64,000 bases of DNA from Rhodobacteraceae bacterium XHP0102 (GTDB taxonomy: Bacteria > Pseudomonadota > Alphaproteobacteria > Rhodobacterales > Rhodobacteraceae), in the NCBI GenBank assembly GCA_025751475.1, contig JAOWLD010000003.1, positions 372,001-436,000 of the forward strand, read 5' to 3'. The notes beneath the pieces are model-generated. The model was not told the origin of the DNA, ran no database searches, and saw only the letters and a list, made by a program, of their open reading frames with translations. Each line of letters starts with the position of its first letter. Positions within the stretch are counted from its first letter, which is position 1. Both the position numbers and the translations under genes were made by a program. Below, piece by piece: positions 39,009-48,781 of this stretch.

Positions 39009-40286
39009 ATGGCTTTTAAACCTCTCCTCGCATCAGCCGCCGCAATGGCGCTTTTGACGACGCCAGCACTTGCAGATTGCCCCGTAAAGGTGGGCGTTCT
39101 GCATTCGCTTTCGGGCAGCATGGCGATTTCTGAAACCACGCTTCGGGACGTGATGTTGATGCTGATTGAACAGCAAAACGCGGCGGGCGGCCTGTTGGGT
39201 TGCCAAATCGAACCCATCGTTGTTGACCCCGCATCTGATTGGCCACTGTTCGCGGAGCGCGCCCGCGAATTGCTGACCGTGAATGAAGTGGATGTGATCT
39301 TTGGCGCATGGACATCGGTCAGCCGTAAATCGGTGCTGCCCGTGCTCGAAGAACTCAACGGTTTGATGTTCTATCCTGTGCAATATGAGGGCCAAGAAAG
39401 CTCGCGCAATGTCTTCTACACAGGCGCTGCGCCGAACCAGCAGGCGATCCCTGCAGTTGATTATTATTTGGAAGAATTGGGCGTCACCAGTTTTGCCCTC
39501 TTGGGCACGGATTACGTGTATCCGCGCACCACCAATGCGATCCTTGAAGCCTATCTTTTGGACAAGGGCATCGCGCCTGAGAATATTTTCGTCAACTACA
39601 CCCCCTTTGGCCATAGCGATTGGTCAACCATCGTCTCCGATGTTGTGGCGCTTGGAGCAGGGGGTGAACAGGTCGGTGTGATTTCGACCATCAATGGGGA
39701 TGCAAATATCGGTTTCTACACTGAATTGGCCGCACAAGGGGTCAGCGCGGATGATATTCCCGTGGTTGCCTTCTCGGTGGGCGAGGAGGAGCTTTCGGGC
39801 CTCGATACTTCGCGCTTGGTCGGACATTTGGCGGCGTGGAACTATTTCATGTCGGCGGATACGCCAGAAAACGAAGCCTTTATCGAGGCATGGCACGCCT
39901 ATATTGGCGATACGGCGCGACCCACCAATGATCCGATGGAGGCCCATTATATCGGCTTCAATATGTGGGTGAATGCGGTGACCGAGGCAGGCACCACAGA
40001 TGTGGACGCGGTGCGCGCCGCCATGTGGGGCCAAGAATTCCCGAACCTCACAGGCGGGACAGCGGTGATGCTGCCCAATCACCATCTGGCCAAGCCCGTT
40101 TTGATCGGGGAAATCCGCGCCGATGGTCAATTCGACATCATCAGCCAGACAAGCGAAGTGGAAGGAGCCGCATGGACACCGTTCTTGCCAGAAAGCGCCA
40201 CGCTGACCTCTGACTGGGAGACGCTGGGATGTGGGATGTATGACACGGCCACCTCCAGCTGTGTGCAGTTGACCTCCAACTATTGA
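39009..40286 (+). CDS. urtA: Urea ABC transporter substrate-binding protein UrtA
   Basis: Periplasmic receptor that delivers urea to the UrtBC permease. The 425-residue precursor has a signal peptide (MAFKPLLASAAAMALLTTPA, cut near ALA-DC), then VKVGVLHSLSGSMAISE, the hallmark UrtA start, and FGAWTSVSRKSVLPVLEELNGLMFYPVQYEGQESS, which lines the urea site in this family. ATG 39009 is chosen because it begins the signal peptide. It heads a complete urtABCDE set. Urease genes, often adjacent, are not in this window. Confidence 0.95.
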   Translation: MAFKPLLASAAAMALLTTPALADCPVKVGVLHSLSGSMAISETTLRDVMLMLIEQQNAAGGLLGCQIEPIVVDPASDWPLFAERARELLTVNEVDVIFGAWTSVSRKSVLPVLEELNGLMFYPVQYEGQESSRNVFYTGAAPNQQAIPAVDYYLEELGVTSFALLGTDYVYPRTTNAILEAYLLDKGIAPENIFVNYTPFGHSDWSTIVSDVVALGAGGEQVGVISTINGDANIGFYTELAAQGVSADDIPVVAFSVGEEELSGLDTSRLVGHLAAWNYFMSADTPENEAFIEAWHAYIGDTARPTNDPMEAHYIGFNMWVNAVTEAGTTDVDAVRAAMWGQEFPNLTGGTAVMLPNHHLAKPVLIGEIRADGQFDIISQTSEVEGAAWTPFLPESATLTSDWETLGCGMYDTATSSCVQLTSNY

Positions 40287-40353
40287 TGCACGGCGCGGGA
40301 TGCGCGGGCGATGCTCGCGCATCCCGCCACGACCTTAAGCAAGGCAGACCCTC

Positions 40354-42318
40354 ATGTCGATTTCCACACGGCTATGGCCTTTGTGCTGCGCCCTTCTTGT
40401 GGCGTTATCCTGCGCGATGCCGCTGGCGGCCCAAACCCCGCTGCAAGATGTTCTTCAGGCCAATCGCGCCGAGGTGGCCAACCCCTCGCGCGCAACGGTG
40501 GGGCAGGTTCTTGCCGCGCTGTTGCAGGCGGACGCGGCCCAGACCAGTGAATTTCTGCGCCAATGGCAGGAGCGCATGGTGGTGGAAGACCCGCAAACGG
40601 GCCTGTTTTATTTCGCGCAAGAGGCCGAGGATGGGCAGATTATCCTGATCGAGATTGACAGCGGCCGCGAAGCCGCGCGGGTGGGCAGCCGCGATGTAAA
40701 CGCGATCCGCCCCAATGCGGGGGTGCGCCGCGAAATTGGGGCGGCTTTGGTGCGGTTTGAATTGTCCGCGCCTGATCCCGCGCGCAGACTGGCCGCATTG
40801 GAGGCGATTGGGCGCAGCCCTGACGCAGAGCAAATCCCCCTGCTGCAGGCCGCCATTGCGGATGAGCCAGACCCCGATATTCGTCTGCGCAAAGAGCGTT
40901 TGCTGGACCTTTTAAACGTGCGTTTTGCCTCTGATACGGCCACGCGGCTTGATGCGATTTCGGGGCTTTCGGGCGATGTCTCGACCGAGGCGCGGCGTGC
41001 GCTGAACCAAATCCTTGCCACGGAGCGCGGCTTTGGCCCCGCTGTGCCTGAGGATGCCAATCTTGCACGGCTGTTGGTTGCGGGTGCGGATATACCGCTC
41101 GCGGAGGCCTATGACACGCTTGTGGAGGCGGGGCTTGCCCCCGTGCGCAGCACCCGCACCACCATACGCGATGCCTTGTTGCTGCATATCCATGACGGCA
41201 TGGTGGGCGGTGTGCCCTTGCAGCGCCTCTCTGATCCCGCGCAACGGCAGGTGGCCTATGCGAGCCTCGCCGCACAGGGCATGGTTCCGCCCTTGGTGGA
41301 AGAGGCGCAGATGGCCGCCACCTTGGCAGGCTATGTCTTCTATGACCGCTATCTCGAGGCTGACCTCGCCATAACCGATGCGGCGCAAGCGGCCTTGGAC
41401 GCCACCCAAATACGTCTCAAGCTGTTTGAAGGTTTGGCGATTTTTCTCGATGCTTTGTCGCTGGCCTCCATCTTTTTTCTGGCAGCCATCGGTCTGGCCA
41501 TCACTTTCGGGGTGATGCGCGTCATCAATATGGCGCATGGCGAGTTTATCATGATGGGCGCCTATACGGGCTATGTCGTGCAAACCATCATCCCCGATTA
41601 CACCCTCAGCCTGATCGTGGCCTTGCCCTTGGCCTTTGTGGTGGCTTTCGGGGCAGGGGTTGCGATGGAGCGCTTGGTGATCCGACACCTATATACCCGC
41701 CCTTTAGAGACCCTTCTTGCCACCTTTGGCATTTCCATTGCGCTGCAACAAATGGCCAAAAATATCTTTGGCACACAGGCGCGCCCCTTGACCGCGCCCG
41801 ATTGGCTGGCGGGGGCGATAAGCCTGAATGATGTGGTCTCAATCAGCACCATCCGCGCGGCGATTTTCGTCCTTGCTTTGATTTTCCTCGCGGCGCTGTT
41901 GGTGATGTTGAAGCGCACCAGACTGGGCCTAGAGGTGCGGGCGGTGACGCAAAACCCAAGCATGGCCGCCTCGATGGGCATCAATCCCGACCGTATCAAT
42001 ATGCTGACCTTCGGCCTCGGTTCAGGGATTGCGGGCGTGGCGGGCGTGGCGATTGGCCTTTATGCGCAGGTCACATCGGAGATGGGCGCAAATTACATCG
42101 TGCAAAGCTTCATGACCGTAGTGGTCGGTGGCGTTGGCAATGTCTGGGGCACACTTGCGGGCGCGGGGCTGATCGGCTTTTTGCAAAAGGGCATCGAATG
42201 GTTCAACCCGTCCAACACATTGGCAGCCCAAACCTATATGGTGCTGTTTATCATCCTCTTCATCCAATTCCGCCCAAGGGGCATCATCGCCCTAAAGGGC
42301 CGCGCGGCGGGGGAATGA
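40354..42318 (+). CDS. urtB: Urea ABC transporter permease UrtB
   Basis: Membrane subunit of the urea importer, of the branched-chain amino acid (LivH) type. The C-terminal about 290 residues hold the transmembrane domain with GVMRVINMAHGEFIMMGAYTG and the coupling motif RAVTQNPSMAASMGINPDRIN. The N-terminal about 360 residues form an extracytoplasmic extension after a signal peptide (LCCALLVALSCAMPLAAQ), with helical-repeat-like stretches (DPARRLAALEAIGRSPD); such extended UrtB proteins occur in several proteobacteria. Length 654 residues. Confidence 0.93.
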   Translation: MSISTRLWPLCCALLVALSCAMPLAAQTPLQDVLQANRAEVANPSRATVGQVLAALLQADAAQTSEFLRQWQERMVVEDPQTGLFYFAQEAEDGQIILIEIDSGREAARVGSRDVNAIRPNAGVRREIGAALVRFELSAPDPARRLAALEAIGRSPDAEQIPLLQAAIADEPDPDIRLRKERLLDLLNVRFASDTATRLDAISGLSGDVSTEARRALNQILATERGFGPAVPEDANLARLLVAGADIPLAEAYDTLVEAGLAPVRSTRTTIRDALLLHIHDGMVGGVPLQRLSDPAQRQVAYASLAAQGMVPPLVEEAQMAATLAGYVFYDRYLEADLAITDAAQAALDATQIRLKLFEGLAIFLDALSLASIFFLAAIGLAITFGVMRVINMAHGEFIMMGAYTGYVVQTIIPDYTLSLIVALPLAFVVAFGAGVAMERLVIRHLYTRPLETLLATFGISIALQQMAKNIFGTQARPLTAPDWLAGAISLNDVVSISTIRAAIFVLALIFLAALLVMLKRTRLGLEVRAVTQNPSMAASMGINPDRINMLTFGLGSGIAGVAGVAIGLYAQVTSEMGANYIVQSFMTVVVGGVGNVWGTLAGAGLIGFLQKGIEWFNPSNTLAAQTYMVLFIILFIQFRPRGIIALKGRAAGE

Positions 42319-42322
42319 GCCT

Positions 42323-43525
42323 ATGACCAAACCCATGATATCCACCGAGGCTTCACGCCAGAAAACGGGATTTTTGCGGCAGAACCCCTCCGTGCCGTGG
42401 TTCTTGGCGCTTTTGACGATCTTTACCTTGATGGTCAGTGTCCTGTCCGAGGGGTTGGGGGTTGGCGTTTTGTCCACCTCATTGGTGAAAATTCTGGGCA
42501 TGACCCTGTGCCTTTGCTTGATTGCCATCGCGATGGATGTCGTGTGGGGGTATTGCGGCATCCTCAGCCTTGGGCATTTCGCCTTTTTCGGGCTTGGCGG
42601 CTATGCGATCGGGATGTGGCTGATGTATGCCCGCACCGAGATCGTGATCCGCGACAGCATGGCAGAGGCGGTTTTGCCCCCGACAGCGGCGGAACTGTCC
42701 GAGGCGGTCGCCGCGCAGATTTTCGGCGTGGTTGGGTCGTCAGATTTGCCGCTGATCTGGAGCTTTGCGCATTCCTTGCCCGCACAATTGGCGCTTGTTG
42801 TTCTGGTGCCAGGTCTCTTGGCCTTGGTCTTTGGCTGGCTTGCCTTTCGCAGTCGTGTCACGGGCGTCTATCTCTCGATCCTGACGCAGGCCATGACCTT
42901 GGCGCTGTCGCTATACCTGTTTCAGAATGACACGGGCCTGCGGGGCAATAACGGCCTGTCTGGATTGCAGAATATTCCCGGCCTTCTGGATGTGCCGCAA
43001 GCGGTCTTGGCGGTCTGGTTCCTTTGGGCCTCTGCGCTTGCGTTGGGTTTGGGTTATCTTTTGTTTGCTTGGGTTGTGTCGGGCAAGTTTGGCTCCGTCA
43101 TCCGCGCCATTCGCGACAATGAAAGCCGCGTGCGCTTCCTTGGGTATCATGTGGAGGCATATAAGCTTTTTGTCTTTACCCTGACGGCGGTTGTCTCTGG
43201 GATTGCAGGGGCGCTTTATTATCCGCAGGCAGGGATCATCAACCCTGCCGAATTGGCGCCAATCGCCTCGATCTACTTGGCCGTCTGGGTCGCCATCGGC
43301 GGGCGCGGGCGGCTTTACGGCGCAGTAATTGGCGCGGCGTTCGTTTCGCTTTTGTCGAGTTGGCTGACGGGCGGCGGTGCGCCAAATATTGAATTTGGCG
43401 CATTTCGTCTGATGTGGGCGGATTGGTGGCTGGTCCTTTTGGGATTGGGATTTGTCGCGGTGACGCTGTACTTTCCCAATGGAATAGGCGGCTTATTCGA
43501 TCGCTTGGTGAGGAAACCGTCATGA
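42323..43525 (+). CDS. urtC: Urea ABC transporter permease UrtC
   Basis: Second membrane subunit of the urea importer, LivM type, 400 residues with about ten transmembrane helices. Typical segments are DVVWGYCGILSLGHFAFFGLGGY, LFQNDTGLRGNNGLSG and the coupling-region SVIRAIRDNESRVRFLGY. It starts four bases after the urtB stop and its own stop overlaps the urtD start (ATGA), so translation of the operon is tightly linked. Confidence 0.93.
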   Translation: MTKPMISTEASRQKTGFLRQNPSVPWFLALLTIFTLMVSVLSEGLGVGVLSTSLVKILGMTLCLCLIAIAMDVVWGYCGILSLGHFAFFGLGGYAIGMWLMYARTEIVIRDSMAEAVLPPTAAELSEAVAAQIFGVVGSSDLPLIWSFAHSLPAQLALVVLVPGLLALVFGWLAFRSRVTGVYLSILTQAMTLALSLYLFQNDTGLRGNNGLSGLQNIPGLLDVPQAVLAVWFLWASALALGLGYLLFAWVVSGKFGSVIRAIRDNESRVRFLGYHVEAYKLFVFTLTAVVSGIAGALYYPQAGIINPAELAPIASIYLAVWVAIGGRGRLYGAVIGAAFVSLLSSWLTGGGAPNIEFGAFRLMWADWWLVLLGLGFVAVTLYFPNGIGGLFDRLVRKPS

Positions 43526-44262
43526 GATCCTTGTTGGAAGTGCGCGATGTCTCGGTCAGCTTTGACGGGTTCCGAGCGATCAACAACCTGTCGCTTGCAA
43601 TGGGCGAGCCCGAGTTGCGCGCCGTCATCGGGCCGAACGGGGCGGGCAAGACAACATTCATGGATATCGTGACGGGCAAAACACGGCCCGATACGGGGCA
43701 AGTGTTATGGGGCGAGCGGCAGATTGACCTGTTGCGCCTGAGTGAAAGCCAGATTGCGCGCGCGGGCATCGGTCGGAAATTCCAAAAACCGACCGTGTTT
43801 GAGGATCAAACGGTCTGGGCCAATCTCTCCATGGCGCTGCGCAATAAACGTGGGCCATTTGCGGTGATGCTGTGGAAGGCAACGGCGCAAGATGCAGCGC
43901 GCATTGCTGAACTGGCCGATGAGATTGGTCTGAACGACCGCCTTGGTGATCGTGCGGGCGATTTGAGCCATGGGCAAAAGCAATGGTTGGAAATCGGGAT
44001 GCTGTTGGCGCAGGAGCCGCGCCTGTTGCTGGTGGATGAACCCGCCGCAGGCATGACCCCCACCGAACGAGAACACACCACGGAATTGCTCAAACGCGCG
44101 GCGCAAACCCGTGCGGTGATGGTGATTGAACATGATATGGAATTCATTCGCCGCTTGGAGTGCCGTGTGACCGTGCTGCATGAAGGGGCCGTTTTGGCGG
44201 AAGGATCGCTGGATCACGTCACCGCCAATCCGCAGGTGATTGATGTTTATTTGGGGCGCTGA
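43522..44262 (+). CDS. urtD: Urea ABC transporter ATP-binding protein UrtD
   Basis: LivG-type ATPase of the urea importer, 246 residues. Walker A is GPNGAGKTTFMD near residue 35, the signature is LSHGQKQWLEIGMLL (LSHGQ, as usual for UrtD), and Walker B is LLLVDEPAAGMTPTE. ATG 43522 (MRSLLEVRDVSVSFDG) overlaps the urtC stop; an upstream in-frame ATG at 43414 lies within urtC and is rejected. Confidence 0.95.
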   Translation: MRSLLEVRDVSVSFDGFRAINNLSLAMGEPELRAVIGPNGAGKTTFMDIVTGKTRPDTGQVLWGERQIDLLRLSESQIARAGIGRKFQKPTVFEDQTVWANLSMALRNKRGPFAVMLWKATAQDAARIAELADEIGLNDRLGDRAGDLSHGQKQWLEIGMLLAQEPRLLLVDEPAAGMTPTEREHTTELLKRAAQTRAVMVIEHDMEFIRRLECRVTVLHEGAVLAEGSLDHVTANPQVIDVYLGR

Positions 44263-44265
44263 ACG

Positions 44266-44961
44266 ATGCTGGATGTGACTGATCTTTCGCTGCATTACAG
44301 CGGATCGCAAATTCTATATGATGTCTCTTTGGCCGCGCGAAAAGGGGCGGTGACAGCGGTGATGGGCAACAATGGGGTGGGCAAAACCAGCCTGTTGCGC
44401 GCGATTGCGGGGCGGCATCCCCATTCGGGGGGGCAGATAAGCCTGGACGGACAAGCGATGGGCCAAATGACGGCGGTTCAGGCCGCGCGTGCGGGCATCG
44501 CCTATGTGCCGCAAGGGCGCGAGATATTCCCGTTGTTGAGCGTGACCGAGAATTTGCAGACGGGGTTTGCCTGTTTGCCCCTCACCAAGCACCGTATTCC
44601 AGAGCGGATCTATGATCTTTTCCCTGTCCTGAAACAGATGCAGCACAGACGCGGTGGTGATTTATCGGGTGGGCAGCAGCAGCAGCTTGCCATTGCGCGG
44701 GCGCTGATCTCGGAGCCGCGCGTTTTATTGCTCGATGAGCCGACCGAGGGCATCCAACCCAATATCATCAAGCAGATCGGCAAGGTGATCGAAACTTTGC
44801 GCGCCGAGGGCGAGATCGCGATTGTTCTGGTCGAGCAATATTTTGATTTCGCCTATGGGTTGGCAGATCGGTTTTGCGTGCTGAACCGTGGCCGCGTGGT
44901 GCTGTCCGAGGCCGCAACCCAAGTGACCCGCAAGGACATCTTGGATCGCGTTGCTTTATAA
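44266..44961 (+). CDS. urtE: Urea ABC transporter ATP-binding protein UrtE
   Basis: LivF-type ATPase, 231 residues, completing the urea importer. Walker A GNNGVGKTSLLRAI near residue 36, signature LSGGQQQQLAIARAL, Walker B RVLLLDEPTEGIQPNI and the family segment VEQYFDFAYGLADRF are all present. It begins three bases after urtD. It is the last gene of the operon; the 211-bp gap to the next gene has no clear feature. Confidence 0.95.
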   Translation: MLDVTDLSLHYSGSQILYDVSLAARKGAVTAVMGNNGVGKTSLLRAIAGRHPHSGGQISLDGQAMGQMTAVQAARAGIAYVPQGREIFPLLSVTENLQTGFACLPLTKHRIPERIYDLFPVLKQMQHRRGGDLSGGQQQQLAIARALISEPRVLLLDEPTEGIQPNIIKQIGKVIETLRAEGEIAIVLVEQYFDFAYGLADRFCVLNRGRVVLSEAATQVTRKDILDRVAL

Positions 44962-45172
44962 AGGCTGCACATGAGGAACGTGGTGGGCGCAGGGCCTTCT
45001 GCGCTTGGGCGGGCGCGTACCATCGGGGTGATCCGCGGATTTTTGGCGATACAAATCGGGCGTTGCGCGTCTGCGACCAAAACGAATTGACCAAGCCCTG
45101 CTTTGTGCCTAGCCTTACACAGTCACGATGGGGTCGCAAGCATCCCACGGATATTCCAACAGGAGATGTTCA

Positions 45173-46753
45173 ATGAAAAATACATTGTCTTTCAAGCGTT
45201 TGATGGCCAGCGCGACAGCATTGGCATTGTTGGCAGGAGCGGCTTCTGCCGAAACATTGCGTTGGGCGCGGGTGGCGGATGCGCTGACGCTGGACCCCCA
45301 CAGCCAGAATGAAGGTCCAACCTCCACCTTGCTGCACCATATTTACGAGACTTTGGTGGCCCGCAATACAGATGGCAGCCTTGCGCCGCGTTTGGCGACA
45401 GAATGGTCGATCCATCCCGATGATCCAACCGTTTGGGTGTTCAAGCTGCGCGAAGGTGTGACCTTCCACGATGGCAGCCCCTTCACCGCGGAGGACGTTG
45501 TCTTTTCGATGGAGCGGGTGAAGCATCCCAGTTCGGGCTTCCAAGCGCTGCATTCCGCCGCCGTCAGCGCCACGGCCGTGGATGATCTGACCGTGCATAT
45601 CCAGATGAGCGGGCCTTCGCCGCTTTACGTTCAAAACCTGACAAATTTCTTCATCATGGACAGTGGTTGGGCCGAGGCGAATGACGTTGTGGTGCCACAG
45701 AATTTCGCCGCGGGTGAAGAAAATTTCGCGGTGCGCAACACCAATGGCACGGGCGCCTATCAATTGGTCAGCCGCGAGCCTGAAGTGCGCACGGTTTTGG
45801 CCGCCTATGAGGGCCATTGGGCCGAAACGCCCGATGTGACCGAGATCATCTACACGCCGATTGCCGAGGCCGCGACCCGTGTCGCTGCGCTGTTGTCGGG
45901 TGAGGTGGATTTGGTGCAAGATGTGCCAGTGCAGGATATCGCGCGTCTGGAGCAGACCGATGGCATCACCATCACCACCGGCCCAGAAAACCGCAATATT
46001 TTCTTTGCCTATGATATGGCCTCTGAAAAGCTGATTTCGGCCAATGTCGAAGACAACCCATTCGCCAAACCGCAAGTGCGCGAGGCGATGGCCTTGGCAT
46101 TGGATCGCGATGCGATTCAGCAAGTGGTTATGCGTGGCCAGTCGCAGCCCTCCGCCGCCCCATTGCCGCCTTTCGTCAATGGCTGGCGCGAGGACCTGCA
46201 CGCCTATTCCGCGCCTGATTACGAGCGTGCAGCGGCCCTGATCGCCGAGGCGGGCTATCCTGATGGGTTCTCCGTTACGCTGAACTGCCCAAATGACCGT
46301 TACCTCAATGACGAGGCAATCTGTCAGGCCGTTGTGGGGATGCTTGGGCGCATTGGCATGGAGGTGAACCTTGTGTCGCAAACACGTTCGCTGCATTTCC
46401 CGCTGATCGAGAATTGGGAAACCGATTTTTATCTTCTGGGCTGGGGCGTGCCTCCGTTTGACAGCGCCTATGTGTTCAACTTCCTTGTGCACACCCGCGA
46501 AGAGGGCTTCGGTAGCTTCAACGGTTCACGCTATTCCAACCCTGAGTTGGACGCGAAAATCGAAAGCCTTGCGACCATGACGGATCTGGTGGCCCGCGAT
46601 GCCTTGATCGCCGAGATTTGGGATCAGGTGATGGCGGATCGGGTGTTCTTGAACGTCCATAACCAAGTGTTGGCATATGCGATGCGCGATGGGGTTACCT
46701 TGCCTGTGCATCCAGAAAACCAACCCAACATGGCCAATGTGACGTTGAACTAA
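45173..46753 (+). CDS. Peptide ABC transporter substrate-binding protein (family 5)
   Basis: Periplasmic DppA/OppA-type binding protein, 526 residues, for di- or oligopeptides or a related ligand. The signal peptide (about 1-27, ending AGAASA) precedes the mature start ETLRWARVADALTLDPHSQNEG. The family motif EWSIHPDDPTVWVFKLREGVTFHDGSPFTAEDV lies near residue 80, and YPDGFSVTLNCPNDRYLNDE, another typical segment, near 365. ATG 45173 has AGGAGA upstream. It heads a five-gene importer operon. Confidence 0.92.
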   Translation: MKNTLSFKRLMASATALALLAGAASAETLRWARVADALTLDPHSQNEGPTSTLLHHIYETLVARNTDGSLAPRLATEWSIHPDDPTVWVFKLREGVTFHDGSPFTAEDVVFSMERVKHPSSGFQALHSAAVSATAVDDLTVHIQMSGPSPLYVQNLTNFFIMDSGWAEANDVVVPQNFAAGEENFAVRNTNGTGAYQLVSREPEVRTVLAAYEGHWAETPDVTEIIYTPIAEAATRVAALLSGEVDLVQDVPVQDIARLEQTDGITITTGPENRNIFFAYDMASEKLISANVEDNPFAKPQVREAMALALDRDAIQQVVMRGQSQPSAAPLPPFVNGWREDLHAYSAPDYERAAALIAEAGYPDGFSVTLNCPNDRYLNDEAICQAVVGMLGRIGMEVNLVSQTRSLHFPLIENWETDFYLLGWGVPPFDSAYVFNFLVHTREEGFGSFNGSRYSNPELDAKIESLATMTDLVARDALIAEIWDQVMADRVFLNVHNQVLAYAMRDGVTLPVHPENQPNMANVTLN

Positions 46754-46771
46754 GGCCATTTCAAAAGACGA

Positions 46772-46806
46772 CCCTCCCGCGCGGGCCAATGGCTGGCGCG
46801 GGGGGC
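46772..46806 (+). promoter_or_regulatory. GC-rich intercistronic stem-loop
   Basis: A stem of about ten pairs (CCTCCCGCGC with GCGCGGGGGG) followed only by CTTTG sits between the binding-protein gene and the permease genes. Such hairpins often stabilise the upstream message or partly terminate transcription, giving more binding protein than permease. Confidence 0.65.
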
Positions 46807-46865
46807 TTTGACGGCTGCACGCGGGTCTGAACGGTGATCTGCACGCGGCGAAAAGGGGCGACACG

Positions 46866-47855
46866 ATGCTTGCATTCATCCTGCGGCGCATTTTTCAATC
46901 TGTGATCGTGATGCTGACGGTGGCCTTGGTGTCGTTTGCGCTGTTTCGCTATGTGGGTGACCCTGTCACCTCAATGGTGGGGCAGGAAACCTCGCTCGAG
47001 GATCGTGCCGCGCTGCGTGACGCCTTGGGCTTGAATGACCCGTTTTTCGTGCAATTCGCACGGTTCCTTGGCAATGCGGTGCAGGGTGATTTCGGTATTT
47101 CATACCGCCTCCAAGAGCCTGTTATGGGGCTGATCCTTTCGCGCCTGCCCGCCACATTGGAATTGGCGCTGATCTCGGGCGCTTTGGCCTTTATTTTTGG
47201 GGTCGGGTTTGGGGTCTATACCGCACTTCGGCGGCGTGGCATCATCTCGAACGCGATTATGACCCTGTCCTTGATCGGGGTCTCGTTGCCGACCTTCCTG
47301 ATCGGGGTTTTGCTGATCTGGATTTTCGCGGTTGAGTTGCAAATCCTGCCCAGTTTTGGACGGGGCGAGGTGGTCGCGTTGCCCGGCGGCTGGTCTACAG
47401 GGCTGTTGACGCCATCAGGACGCGCCTCGCTGATCCTGCCTGCGATCACCTTGGGGCTTTATCAAATGACCCTCATCATGCGCCTTGTGCGCGCCGAGAT
47501 GTTGGAGGTGCTGCGCGCCGATTACATTCGATTTGCCCGCGCGCGCGGCCTAAGCGACCGTGCCGTGCATTTTGGCCACGCGTTGAAAAATACGCTGGTG
47601 CCTGTGATCACCATCACGGGTCTTCAGCTTGGCTCGATCATCGCTTTTGCCATCATCACCGAGACCGTCTTCCAATGGCCGGGCGTTGGCGCCTTGTTCA
47701 TCAATTCGGTGCGCGCGGTCGATGTGCCCGTGATGGCCGCCTATCTGATGCTGATCGCATTGGTGTTTGTGATCATAAATTTGATTGTCGATTTGCTTTA
47801 TTATGCGGTCGACCCGCGTCTGCGGGTTGATCGTGGTGCAGGGGCTTCGGCATGA
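46866..47855 (+). CDS. Peptide ABC transporter permease, DppB type
   Basis: First inner-membrane subunit of the importer, 329 residues with six predicted helices. The start MLAFILRRIFQSVIVMLTV, the FGISYR segment and the coupling EAA-like motif YIRFARARGLSDRAVHFGHALKN mark the DppB/OppB family. Its end overlaps the next permease start by four bases. Confidence 0.93.
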   Translation: MLAFILRRIFQSVIVMLTVALVSFALFRYVGDPVTSMVGQETSLEDRAALRDALGLNDPFFVQFARFLGNAVQGDFGISYRLQEPVMGLILSRLPATLELALISGALAFIFGVGFGVYTALRRRGIISNAIMTLSLIGVSLPTFLIGVLLIWIFAVELQILPSFGRGEVVALPGGWSTGLLTPSGRASLILPAITLGLYQMTLIMRLVRAEMLEVLRADYIRFARARGLSDRAVHFGHALKNTLVPVITITGLQLGSIIAFAIITETVFQWPGVGALFINSVRAVDVPVMAAYLMLIALVFVIINLIVDLLYYAVDPRLRVDRGAGASA

Positions 47856-48781
47856 TGGCACGTCTAAGCGACAGTTTGACCCGCGCCTATCACAGCGATT
47901 TGGCCTATAATTTCAGAAAATCACCCGTGGCGGTTCTGGCCGCTTTGGTGGCGCTGAGCTTGGTTCTGGCGGCGGTATTTGCGCCCCTGCTTGCGCCGAG
48001 CAACCCCTATGATCCAGCAAGCCTCAATCTGATGGATGGCTTTACCCCGCCGATGACCGAAAACGCCTTTACGGGAAACAGCTATCTTCTGGGCACGGAC
48101 AACCAAGGCCGCGATGTGTTGTCGACCATTCTATATGGCGCGCGGCTGTCTTTGTTTGTGGGGGTAATGGCCGTGCTGTTTGCCATGCTTCTGGGCATTG
48201 GGGCAGGGTTGATTGCGGGCTGGCGCGGCGGATGGGTGGACACGGTTTTGATGCGTGTTGCGGATGTGCAGCTGTCCTTCCCCTCGATTCTGATTGCCTT
48301 GTTGATTTTCGGGGTCGCGCGCGGTCTGATTGCGCCTGACCAGCGCGACACGATGGCGATTTGGGTGTTGATTATCTCCATCGGCCTGTCGGATTGGGTG
48401 CAATATGCCCGCGTGGTGCGCAGTGCCACGATGGTGGAAAAAAACAAGGAATATGTCCAAGCCGCCCGTATCATCGGTGTGCGTCCCGTTGTGATCCTGA
48501 CGCGGCATATCCTGCCCAACGTGATGGGACCTGTCTTGGTGATTGCCACGATCGGTCTGGCGCTTGCCATCATCGCGGAGGCCACCCTGTCCTTTTTGGG
48601 TGTGGGCGTGCCGCCGACCGAGCCATCCTTGGGCACGCTTATTCGGATCGGGCAGCAATATCTGTTTTCGGGGGAGTGGTGGATTTTGCTCTTTCCCGCG
48701 ATCGCGCTTTTGGCCTTGGCGCTGTCGGTCAATCTTTTGGGCGATTGGCTGCGCGATGCCCTGAACCCGAGGTTGCGCTGA
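47852..48781 (+). CDS. Peptide ABC transporter permease, DppC type
   Basis: Second inner-membrane subunit, 309 residues. The N-terminal helix (VAVLAALVALSLVLAAVFAPLLAP), LLGTDNQGRDVLSTILYGARLSL and the coupling motif YVQAARIIGVRPVVILTRHILPN are characteristic of DppC/OppC. The stop shares one base with the following ATPase start. Confidence 0.93.
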   Translation: MMARLSDSLTRAYHSDLAYNFRKSPVAVLAALVALSLVLAAVFAPLLAPSNPYDPASLNLMDGFTPPMTENAFTGNSYLLGTDNQGRDVLSTILYGARLSLFVGVMAVLFAMLLGIGAGLIAGWRGGWVDTVLMRVADVQLSFPSILIALLIFGVARGLIAPDQRDTMAIWVLIISIGLSDWVQYARVVRSATMVEKNKEYVQAARIIGVRPVVILTRHILPNVMGPVLVIATIGLALAIIAEATLSFLGVGVPPTEPSLGTLIRIGQQYLFSGEWWILLFPAIALLALALSVNLLGDWLRDALNPRLR